NCBI RefSeq assembly: GCF_029714365.1
Contig: NZ_CP121661.1
Coordinates: 1 to 64,000 of the forward strand
Reading direction: 5' to 3'
DNA length: 64,000 bases
DNA from: Sinorhizobium terangae
Lineage (GTDB): Bacteria; Pseudomonadota; Alphaproteobacteria; Rhizobiales; Rhizobiaceae
Of the stretch, positions 8,491-17,400 are shown in pieces. Numbering within the stretch: position 1 is the stretch's first letter; every line of letters starts with the position of its first letter. The position numbers and the translations under genes are program-made. A model generated the notes under the pieces. That model worked only from the letters and a program-made list of their open reading frames with translations. It searched no databases and was not told where the DNA came from.

Positions 8491-8521
8491 ACTATCGATA
8501 CTTGAAACCTATCGATAGTGA
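8491..8521. promoter_or_regulatory. Inverted repeat CACTATCGATA/TATCGATAGTG
   Basis: Perfect 11-base arms (8491-8501 and 8511-8521) are separated by nine bases in the gap between the DUF7673-like remnant and the RHE_PE00001-like remnant. The length, the spacing and the lack of a T run suggest an operator rather than a terminator. The regulator is unknown. Confidence 0.4.
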
Positions 8522-8639
8522 GTGGTCGCGAAGAACGGCGTCCGGATGACGGAAAGATAGCGTAGTTTAGCTTCCGGTTGTGATATTTTTGACGTTAATT
8601 CATATGGTTAATCGTTCATTAACCCGGCCGTCTACTGCT

Positions 8640-9602
8640 GCTGCAGCCGGTGTTTGAGGCCCACTGCGCTGGCGCTCGACGAGCGGATCGCAGTTCGCCC
8701 TCGGTCGGGGCCGGATCGAACAACCGCATTTTGCCGACGCCTGCGCCTCGCTGTGGATCGACGGCGAGCTCGTGCACCTCCAGGATCTGGTGCTGCACGA
8801 TGCCGGCCTTGACGTCCGTGCGCCCACCCATGAGCTGACCATTGCCCGAGACGTGCTGCGATCCCGCCGGCGGATTGCGACGCAGCCGCCCGGCTGAGCG
8901 CTCGGTCTGGACGGCATGCGCCGGCTGCGAGGGCAGGGCGCCGGGAGTAAAGAAGTTGACAAGGTGCACGCAGCGGCAACCGCGGTCGTCGATCAGCGGC
9001 CGCGCCGGTTGCAGCCCCTGCCGGGGGAGGGACGTACGATCGCTCGCTGCGGAACTGGCCACGATCGACGTCGTGATCGCCGCGTCGTGCTAACCGAAAC
9101 CGAAGGTCTGCCGCCCGTGCTGCGCGCCGCGTTGTTGCTCGACGCCTGGAATGAACTGGAGGTCCTGCAGCACGTGTCGTGGCTCGGCCGGCTGCTCGCG
9201 GCCGAGGCGCTGCGGCAAGCGGGCCTCACGACGGCGGCGCATCTGACCGCTGTCAATCTTGTCCTCAAAACCATTGCCGTCGAGCGCCGCCGCCATCGCG
9301 CTCGCGACACCCGCCTGCTGGCGATCCTCAACGGTGTCGTCGCGGCCGCGGAATTCGGCCTCAAGGAGCACGACCGGCTGGCGCTCGCCAGGCAGATGAT
9401 GGAGCGGCGCCTGGTCGGCCGGCGATCGTCCTCTAATCTGCCGGGCCTGATCGAGATCGTCATCTCGCGGCCGCTGGTGTCGGCCGGCATGGTCGCCGAA
9501 ATGCTGAAGGTGACGCCACGGGCGGCGCTCAGGATTGTTGGCGAGCTCGGTCTTCGCGAGATGACCGGCAGGGGGAGGTTTCGGGCGTGGGGAATTCTGT
9601 AG
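8640..9602 (+). pseudogene. RHE_PE00001/DUF1612-like helix-turn-helix protein, broken
   Basis: Pieces in different plus-strand frames rebuild a protein family common on rhizobial plasmids. LWIDGELVHLQDLVLHDAGL and VRAPTHELTIARDVL (about 8750-8850) are its N-terminal domain. TEGLPPVLRAALLLDAWNEL through MTGRGRFRAWGIL (9094-9602) is the C-terminal domain with a helix-turn-helix (VSAGMVAEMLKVTPRAALRI). Between them (about 8890-9090) the frame is disrupted by a stop and at least one indel. The C-terminal 170 residues remain open, but no good start precedes them, so I treat the locus as a pseudogene. The family's molecular role is not known to me beyond probable DNA binding. Confidence 0.65.
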
Positions 9603-9823
9603 GGACGGGGCAGGTTGTGATCGAACTCGACATTTAAGCATCGAAAAAACGACTATCCTGCTCTCGTTCGGGGATGATTGCCCCTCGTCTCGCCCTGTGA
9701 AATCAGCATCGAGGCTCCCATCATCGCCGCAGAGGGAAGCAAATGGACGGATGCGAGTTGCGATTGAAATCCCATTAAGTACTTTCGCATAGTGTGTCAG
9801 CCACACGTTATTCGGGAAGTGAC

Positions 9824-12154
9824 ATGGCATTTCAAATATTGGCTCGAACAGTTCTCGAGCTTGGCGCAGAATTGATCAGCTCTGACGGTATCGCCCTTTA
9901 TGAACTGATCAAAAATGCGATCGACGCTGAGTCTGAAAAAGTCGTCATTGAGGTTCATATCCAGTGTCTTCGGTCGCACTTCGACACGTTGATTGCAGCT
10001 GTCGAAGAGCCCGGCGCTGACGCGACCAAGCTTAGGGCACGCTTTGAACAGGCCACAAAGCTGACGAAACTGCTCAGCGTCGATGCCCGTGCCATAGCCT
10101 CGATGCGGGAACAAATCGCGGTTATCGCCGATCCTGAGGCACTCGTCGCCACCTTGTGGCAGTGGTACGACGAGCACAACTTCATCCGTGTCATTGATAC
10201 TGGCAATGGGATGAGCCTCGAAGATCTGCAGGAAGTCTATTTGACTATTGGAACCCGCTCGCGCCAGGAAAGCAAGGAGACGCTGCTTCCCGGTCAAAGG
10301 GCACCCCTCGGCGAAAAGGGCGTTGGACGTCTCTCCACAATGCGGCTCGGCGAGAGGCTTACCGTCAAAACGACCAAATCGGACGAGACGAACTTCAATC
10401 TGCTCGACATTGACTGGAGCCTATTCAGTCACTCATCCAATGCCAAACTGCATGAAGTGATGGTCGATCCGGTTCTCGGCCCCGCGAAGATCGCGAAGGA
10501 AAACTCGGGAACGACAGTCATCATAAGACGCTTGCGTGCGGACTGGACCCTAGAAAAGGTCACCGCGATCGCTAATCAGGAGTTCTCAAAGCTAGTTGAT
10601 CCCTTCGAGGACGGCGTTGCGAACAACTTGATACAAGTCTTTTACGGCACCGATCGCGTCTACATTGATGAGATCGACACCCGCATTCTGGAACTGGCAC
10701 ATGGACGGTGTGAAGCGAAATACGAGATTGTCGAGGGCCGCCCGCGGCTTTGGGGGTCTGCAACCTATGATCTCCGCGAAAAGCGCCGGACATTTGACCT
10801 CAACGTCACCGACTTGTTGTCGGTCGTGAAGACCTCGGGTCCCGAGGCGTTGGTCTCGCTCGGGCCGTTCACAATGGAAATGTGGTGGTTTAACCGTCGC
10901 CTTCTGCACGCTGTCGGTACGCTCACGCGAAAAGACATCACTTCTGAAGTGGGCAAGTGGTCTGGTGGCTTGATGCTGTTCCGCGATGGATACCGAGTCA
11001 ATCCCTATGGCGGCGGAAGCGACGATTGGCTCGAACTAGACAAGAGGGCTTTCGCTGCCAAAGGGTTTAAGCTCAATCGCCAACAGGTTTTAGGACGGGT
11101 GAAGATCAGCTGGGAGAATCGTGCCCTGACCGACCAGACCAACCGAGAAGGTCTGACTGAGACAAGAGAAAAGCAGGCCCTTGTCAAACTCTTGCAGCAT
11201 GTCCTGCTGACAGAGTTTAAAAGTTTCCTCGATCGAGAAGACAAGGCCGCGCGGATCCAAGAACAGACTACCCTCGAGAACATCGAGGAGAAGATCGAAG
11301 CCTCTGAGACTGACATCAAGAGGAAACTTCAACAAATTGAACGTCTACTGCCTCCTGAAAACAAACCCCTTATCGCCAACGCGCTGGCAATGTTGCGCGA
11401 CCTTACGGGGTATCTCAACGAAGTTAAGGCTTTGAGCGATGAGGTTGCTAATGACCGCGCCCAGCTTGTTCATCTAGCTGGTATCGGCTTGATGGTTGAG
11501 TTCATTATGCACGAACTAGCGCGAACTGCCGCTGCGACCCTGTCGACGCTGCGAGACATCGATCGCACAGAGCTACAGCGGCCTACAGCATCTGCGATCT
11601 CGGTCCTTTCGGATCAGCTGGTCACCATTGAAAAGCGGGTCGCCAACCTCGATCCGATTAGTGCCTCCCGCCGCCAGAACAAAGAGAATTTTGATGTCGC
11701 GGAAACACTCCGCGACATCATTGGCGGGAGAGCGGGGCAGCTTTCTCGTCACCAAATCGAAGTGACGGGAAGTTTTCGGGATGCGCGGCCCTGGAAAGTC
11801 AAAGCGGTCAAAGGCATGTTCATCCAGATCGTCGAGAACCTGCTTTCGAATTCCTTCTATTGGATGAAGCAACAGGAAAAACTTGAAGACGGATACCGGC
11901 AAATCCTCACCATCGAGGTGGATGCCGACGAAAAGTTCGTGAGCATTACCGACAATGGGCCGGGCGTGTCCCCCGATATGGCGAGCGAAATCTTCCAGCC
12001 ATTCGTGACACGGAGACCTGCGGGTGAGGGACATGGCTTGGGTCTCTACATATCGCGCGAGCTCGCGACTTATCATGGCTGGACGTTGGATATCGAGCGC
12101 GCCGAGACGGTCCAGCCGAACAGATTCAATACATTTTTCTTAGATATGGGCTGA
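9824..12154 (+). CDS. Dual GHKL ATPase / histidine-kinase-like sensor protein
   Basis: This 776-residue protein carries two GHKL modules. The N-terminal one resembles Hsp90/MutL/MORC ATPases: ELIKNAIDA (N box, about residues 27-35), VIDTGNGM (about 123-130) and GEKGVGRLSTMRLG (about 163-176). A coiled-coil-rich middle (about 470-555) leads to a histidine-kinase-like end: an H-box-like EFIMHELARTAA near residue 560, VENLLSNSFYWM, DNGPGVSP and GHGLGLYISREL. GGGAAG sits correctly before the ATG at 9824; a GTG at 9794 is the alternative. The next gene starts two bases after the stop and encodes a receiver-like protein, so the pair probably forms an intracellular signalling relay. No membrane segment is evident. 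Confidence 0.75.
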   Translation: MAFQILARTVLELGAELISSDGIALYELIKNAIDAESEKVVIEVHIQCLRSHFDTLIAAVEEPGADATKLRARFEQATKLTKLLSVDARAIASMREQIAVIADPEALVATLWQWYDEHNFIRVIDTGNGMSLEDLQEVYLTIGTRSRQESKETLLPGQRAPLGEKGVGRLSTMRLGERLTVKTTKSDETNFNLLDIDWSLFSHSSNAKLHEVMVDPVLGPAKIAKENSGTTVIIRRLRADWTLEKVTAIANQEFSKLVDPFEDGVANNLIQVFYGTDRVYIDEIDTRILELAHGRCEAKYEIVEGRPRLWGSATYDLREKRRTFDLNVTDLLSVVKTSGPEALVSLGPFTMEMWWFNRRLLHAVGTLTRKDITSEVGKWSGGLMLFRDGYRVNPYGGGSDDWLELDKRAFAAKGFKLNRQQVLGRVKISWENRALTDQTNREGLTETREKQALVKLLQHVLLTEFKSFLDREDKAARIQEQTTLENIEEKIEASETDIKRKLQQIERLLPPENKPLIANALAMLRDLTGYLNEVKALSDEVANDRAQLVHLAGIGLMVEFIMHELARTAAATLSTLRDIDRTELQRPTASAISVLSDQLVTIEKRVANLDPISASRRQNKENFDVAETLRDIIGGRAGQLSRHQIEVTGSFRDARPWKVKAVKGMFIQIVENLLSNSFYWMKQQEKLEDGYRQILTIEVDADEKFVSITDNGPGVSPDMASEIFQPFVTRRPAGEGHGLGLYISRELATYHGWTLDIERAETVQPNRFNTFFLDMG

Positions 12155-12156
12155 CA

Positions 12157-14199
12157 ATGATCTACACGAATGAACTGAAAAGCGTCTTCAAGAGTGCCGG
12201 AATCAAGAAGGTTGCAATTGTCGACGACGCTTTCGACCAGATCGATGTCAGCAAGATCGAGCGATCAGGGTTTATCGCATCCCGAACTGCTGCGCGTGAG
12301 ATGGTGGGCGCAAACGCGAATGATTCGACGATAAACCAGCTCGAAAAACGACTTGGCAAAAGACATGCGGAAATCTTCGCCAATCATGACGACCAGGAGG
12401 TCGTCGAAGAACTTTGGAAAGTCTATTTGATCGAGGAGGTCGACAGCCCAATGGCGGAGTTGCTCGGGCCGATCTTCCGGGCGATCGGGGTCGACAAACG
12501 TGACAAGCTTCGGCCCCTGAGGATATTGAAGAACATGCTTGTCGAAGAGGCCAAGGTTGTGGTCGATGAGCTGGACAGCTCTACGCGTGCAACCGATGTC
12601 GTCGACTATGACCTGGTCTTTCTGGATTTCTATTTAGGTGACGACGTACCGAACACGGCAAGCGAAAAACTGACCGAGAAGATGAAGAGCGACGCCAGAG
12701 AGCGCTCGATTAAGTTTCTCCGCGACTTGGTCGATCTGACACAAGAGCAGGGAGGCAAGCGCATCCCACTGGTCATGCTGATTTCTTCGCTCGCTAGCCC
12801 TGATCATCTGCCGGCGTTTAGATCTGGCGCCAAAATGCTAGCGAGCAAGATGGCGTTTCTGCCGAAAGAGTATGCCGAGAAAAATGTCGCGCGCATGCAA
12901 CACACCATTATCGGCCTTGCGCAGTTCCGCGGACAGGCGGACGCCCTTTGGAGCTTTTTGGAGGAATGGAAACAAAGCGTCGATACCGCCGCTAACGACA
13001 TGATGTCTTCGTTGCGCGAACTCGATCTGCCAGATTACTCCTATATGCAAGAATATCGGCTGACGACCGAACGAACGCCGCTGTCGCAGTATATCAGCTC
13101 CCTTTTCAGCGGCCGACTAGTCGATATGGTCGAGCGTGAAATGGAACGCCGACAGGCGTCATCCCACCTTAAGGAGCTCAAGCTTCCGCAAGCCATCCCC
13201 GGGCGTGTTTCGCCAACCGCCGCCATCACTGACCTGTACAGCTCGTTGACCACAAGCCAGGTGCCGATAGCAGAAGGCGACTTCCAGCCGCGAGCCTGGG
13301 CGGGCGATGTCTTCATCGACTTGACGACATACAACGAGGCGTTCGGGACGCAACTTCGCGTGAAGAAGAAGCGGAAGAATATGCCAAAGGTGCTGGCAGT
13401 GGTGACACCCGCTTGCGACCTTATCCCGGAGCGTTCAAAGGAAAATCCATTGCGAATGGTGACGATGGTTGGCGGGGATCTCGTGCCGCTAGCGGACACT
13501 GATGCTCCAACGACCCACCTTCTGATGTTGAATAAGAAGCCTTATGCCATTCAGTGGAATACAAAATGGCCCTTTACGGTCGGAATCGAAAGCATGAAAA
13601 CAACTGAGGCTCTAGCGGGTCGCTATAAATGGGCAGCACGCCTAAGGGATCTGCACCACGCGGAGCTCCAGCACATGTTGTTTGCCGACGTCGGCCGCGT
13701 CGGCGTGCCGGTATCACCAGTCATGTCGGAATATGTCGGGGTCACCATCCTTGCAAAAACAGGCCGCGACGGTGTCCCCGGCGGCTATGAAACAGTTTTG
13801 GACTTGACTAGTAACACGCATCCGGGGTGGACTTTCACCACCCAAAAGGGACGCGCATTTTGTCTGCGCGATGACATCGCATGGACAGTACGCGAATGGG
13901 TCCAAAATCGGCATGATCAGATTCAGTCCAAGAAAATCGTGAAGCTTCTTGAAAAATCTAATCAACCATCGTGGCTGGCCGACATGCACAGACCCATCCT
14001 GTTCAAAAAAGGTTCCCTCAAATCGAACGCGCCGAGTACGGACGGTGTCGCGTATCTGCGCTGCAAAGCGCTGAGTGAAATAGATTTCACGAAGCTTTCG
14101 CAGGAATTCGCGGTTGTTTTCTTGAAATCTGCTGCGGAAGAATCAAACCTCGAACAGCAGTTCGAACTGCGACCCACAGATCCGGCGCTAGTGGTCTGA
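12157..14199 (+). CDS. Response-receiver-like protein with large unknown C-terminal region
   Basis: A 680-residue protein whose N-terminal quarter looks like an enlarged receiver domain. It has VAIVDDAFD with an acidic pair at about D23/D24, YDLVFLDFYLGDD with a candidate phosphoacceptor at about D157, VMLISS at about 206-211 and a later lysine in SKMAFLPK. The 110-residue insert between the first two motifs is not seen in ordinary response regulators and recalls the Response_reg_2 type. The rest, residues 300-680, has no motif I recognise and may be the output. It is coupled to the dual GHKL protein and converges on the phosphorothioation locus. It could regulate that locus or be an independent conflict system. 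Confidence 0.65.
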   Translation: MIYTNELKSVFKSAGIKKVAIVDDAFDQIDVSKIERSGFIASRTAAREMVGANANDSTINQLEKRLGKRHAEIFANHDDQEVVEELWKVYLIEEVDSPMAELLGPIFRAIGVDKRDKLRPLRILKNMLVEEAKVVVDELDSSTRATDVVDYDLVFLDFYLGDDVPNTASEKLTEKMKSDARERSIKFLRDLVDLTQEQGGKRIPLVMLISSLASPDHLPAFRSGAKMLASKMAFLPKEYAEKNVARMQHTIIGLAQFRGQADALWSFLEEWKQSVDTAANDMMSSLRELDLPDYSYMQEYRLTTERTPLSQYISSLFSGRLVDMVEREMERRQASSHLKELKLPQAIPGRVSPTAAITDLYSSLTTSQVPIAEGDFQPRAWAGDVFIDLTTYNEAFGTQLRVKKKRKNMPKVLAVVTPACDLIPERSKENPLRMVTMVGGDLVPLADTDAPTTHLLMLNKKPYAIQWNTKWPFTVGIESMKTTEALAGRYKWAARLRDLHHAELQHMLFADVGRVGVPVSPVMSEYVGVTILAKTGRDGVPGGYETVLDLTSNTHPGWTFTTQKGRAFCLRDDIAWTVREWVQNRHDQIQSKKIVKLLEKSNQPSWLADMHRPILFKKGSLKSNAPSTDGVAYLRCKALSEIDFTKLSQEFAVVFLKSAAEESNLEQQFELRPTDPALVV

Positions 14200-14428
14200 A
14201 CGCGAACTGGCGGCGCCAGTCATATGTCTCTGCGATATTCCATTGATCGAGCGGACTAAGCAGCTATTGCGCACGTAGCCTTCGTCTTCGCGGTCCAAGC
14301 CGCCAATTTATCACTAGCGAAAGCGCTTCCTTGGAAAAGAAGGTGCTAAAAAAGCTTTGAAACGCTGTATGCGACAAAAAAGGAAATCGCAAATGCGCAA
14401 TCCCGGCTCCCTCTCTATCGTTGATCCT

Positions 14429-17400
14429 CTATTGTTGATCGCCACGTCCTCGAATTGCCGCAACTACGTCTGATACGAAGCCCTCTGATGCGAATGGAAC
14501 CTGAGCATAGATTAGGCTCTGTTCGCCCTCCGCTCTGACTATCATGTGGCCCTTGCCCAGCAGCCTTTCAGCTCCACGCTCACCAAGAGCAATCTCAGAT
14601 GTCCCCTCGGAGTCGACGCGCAGTATCAGCCTGTTTCCAAGCTGCGACCGCAACTGCATGGGCATCACATTCGCCTCAGGTCGCTGAGCTGCGAAGATGA
14701 GATGGATGCCTGCCGCCCGCGCCTTTACCCCCAACCTTCCGACTGTTGATGTAACCGCTACTCGGTAATCATCCGTAAGCATCCATTCCGCAAATTCGTC
14801 ATGAATGACCCAGTAGGTCGGCAGCACCTCAGCAGGCGTAGCTTTAGCGTTATAGGCAGTGATGTTAGCGACGCGCGCTTCTTTGAAGGTTCGATAGCGA
14901 CGGTCCATTTCTAGAACCATACGCTCCAGTTGGTCGATGGCCGTCTCCTGTTGGTCAATGATACCGTCTTCCAGATGAGGAAGCGCGTCAAAGGCGAAGT
15001 AATCGACGCCTTGCTTCGGATCGATCAGAACGATCTTCGCATGACGTGGATCGTTCGTTGCTGCAATCCCCAATATGATCGATTGCATGAGCACTGATTT
15101 TCCAGAGCCAGTACTGCCGGCAATCAAAGTGTGCGGTGCGTGTCGCTGGCTAGGCGACAGTATGAAAAGCTCGTTATCATCTTCTCTTACTCCGATCACA
15201 AGGTTCTGGTTCCCAGTCGGTGAAATTGTAGGCTTCCATCGGCTCCAGAGACTTTGGATATCCACGATTTGCCGCTGAGTTCGCGCGACATAGATTGCGA
15301 TTGCACCTGGCTCAGGCCTCACGGAAATGATGTCCAGGCGATGTGTCGTCAGGAGCTCGGAACGACGCTTGAGAACCTGTTCTACCGTCAAATTTGCGCT
15401 TCCGCTGAAACGCAGAATGGCAGCATTCGGTGTCAGCTTCTGGTCAATGAGTTTTGCTTGTAGACCGAGTTGTTGAAGGGCGCTGCGAGCCATCATAGCG
15501 GTGTTTGCCAACCACTCTTCATCGGCCTCCGTTTGCCTCGGGCTGGTGTCAAGGTGCCGTTCGACGATCTCTGCCACGCTACTCGCCGGAGCGATGGTAT
15601 TGGTCACTTCCGGTTTAAGCGCATTCTCGTCACTGGGCTTTTCAGCGGGTGATGGAGGGGCAGATCGGCGGTCATCGTTCTCAGCGACAGGTTCGGACTT
15701 TGCTTTTGCAACGGCTCGCGGCGCATCCGACCTGGGATTGATGGTCTGGCCGGGCGTATGCGGCGCCGGCACCTTGCCGTAGATTGGGTCGATCGACGTC
15801 AGCAGCGCCTCAACGTTCGCGTTGGCTATGTAGGCTGTGATCAGGTCCTTGAGTTCCGCCCGACCGAAGATCATCTGTCGGCTAGCGGGCGCCCCGCTTA
15901 CTTCGCTGAAATCTGTAACCGTGGAACCATCTAGAGCGGTCGGAACGAAGACATGACTTAGACCGACCACCTCAATCCGGGCGAGGCCATCTCTGATCCG
16001 CCGGCGCCAGTCCACTAGAGGAACATTGCTGGCGGCCGGAATCTGAATGCCGTCTAGCAGAAGATCACCCAAACGAGACAGCCATGACTCGCGATCGAGG
16101 CGGTCGGGCTCAAACGTGGCATCAATGATCCGGCGCATCGTGTCGCGGAGCTGCTTTTCCGATTCCTTGCGCTTCGACGGGAAGGAGACAGCATCGACAT
16201 ACTTCGCCTCCGTGACGATGATCCGCAACGTCAGTTGCCCACTGGCATCGATCGCCGGAGACAATGCAAGAATGTCGGCCTGTGTTTCCTCGCGGGCTCC
16301 AAGCCAACTCGCGTAGTCGTCAAGAAAATACCACCCGACAAGGCGGTCGGCCCCGAGAGATTGCCGGGCGAGGAACCGGCTCAAGACGACGCCAATGAGC
16401 TCACCGGCGGCTTCACCACGTTTTGCGGCTCGCAACACGATGTCGCCCGAAATATCATTCGCGTCACCGATGAAGCGGTCCGCGAGTGCATTGATGTCCT
16501 CAGGCGATAGATCGAGCTGCAGTTCCTCGAGCCGCCGGCGTACCATCGCGCGAAGGAGGGTGAGTGGGGCGCGAGACGAAATCACGACATTCCGGCCCTG
16601 TGTCGCGGATTGCTTGTACCGAATTACGCGGACGCTCTGGTTCTGCAATTGGCGACGATCGAGCAATTCGTCAAAGTTGACGACCCACGCGCCCAAATCA
16701 TGCGTTTCTTCGAAAATGCGGGCTGTGCGGTCATCTCGGAAATCAAGCTGGCGGACAGGAAGCAGTCGTTTTCCGTCCTGTAGATCCTCGTCATTTTTCA
16801 GGAACGCTGTTGTTGCAGACAGGAACGCCCAGCCTTCGCGGCTTTGCACGGGTGAGCACAGGTAAACGCTCGATTTCAAGTCATCCATTGCACCGGGGCG
16901 CCGGCGCGACCATCGCGCCGGTAACAGCGTCGCAAGATCAGCCGGATCAGCAGACTCCCGATACCATTCGACCGACGCATGCCGAGAAATCACGTCTTGA
17001 CTGAATACGATATCATACGGTCGCCCATCACGCGGATCTGGCGGTGGAGCCTGATCCGCGATGACACTTATGCGTAATCTCGCCATGAAATCTTGGGTAA
17101 TCTCGGAAGCCGCCAGTACCTCAGCGGACCCACTCGTGCTTGTCAGAATTGATCGATAGATATCACGAAGCCGAGTTCCGTCCGTGTGACGCAACATCAC
17201 CTGGCACCTCATGTCTTCGTCGTCGTTCAGCTCGCCAAGACCATCAACCAATTGCTGGGGAAGACGCGCTGAATCGCAATTGTAGAGAACAAGCGACATA
17301 TTCGCCCGTTCATGAGGATGCAGGTTGAGGTAGCGCTGCGTCAGATCGAGGAGGCAGTTCGTCCCGGCCTTTGCGTCGTCGTTTGTTTCTCCTCCTCCCG

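Noticed and set aside
8491..8521. Inverted repeat as a rho-independent terminator
   Set aside because: No T run follows on either strand and the arms are not GC-rich, so an operator is more likely.
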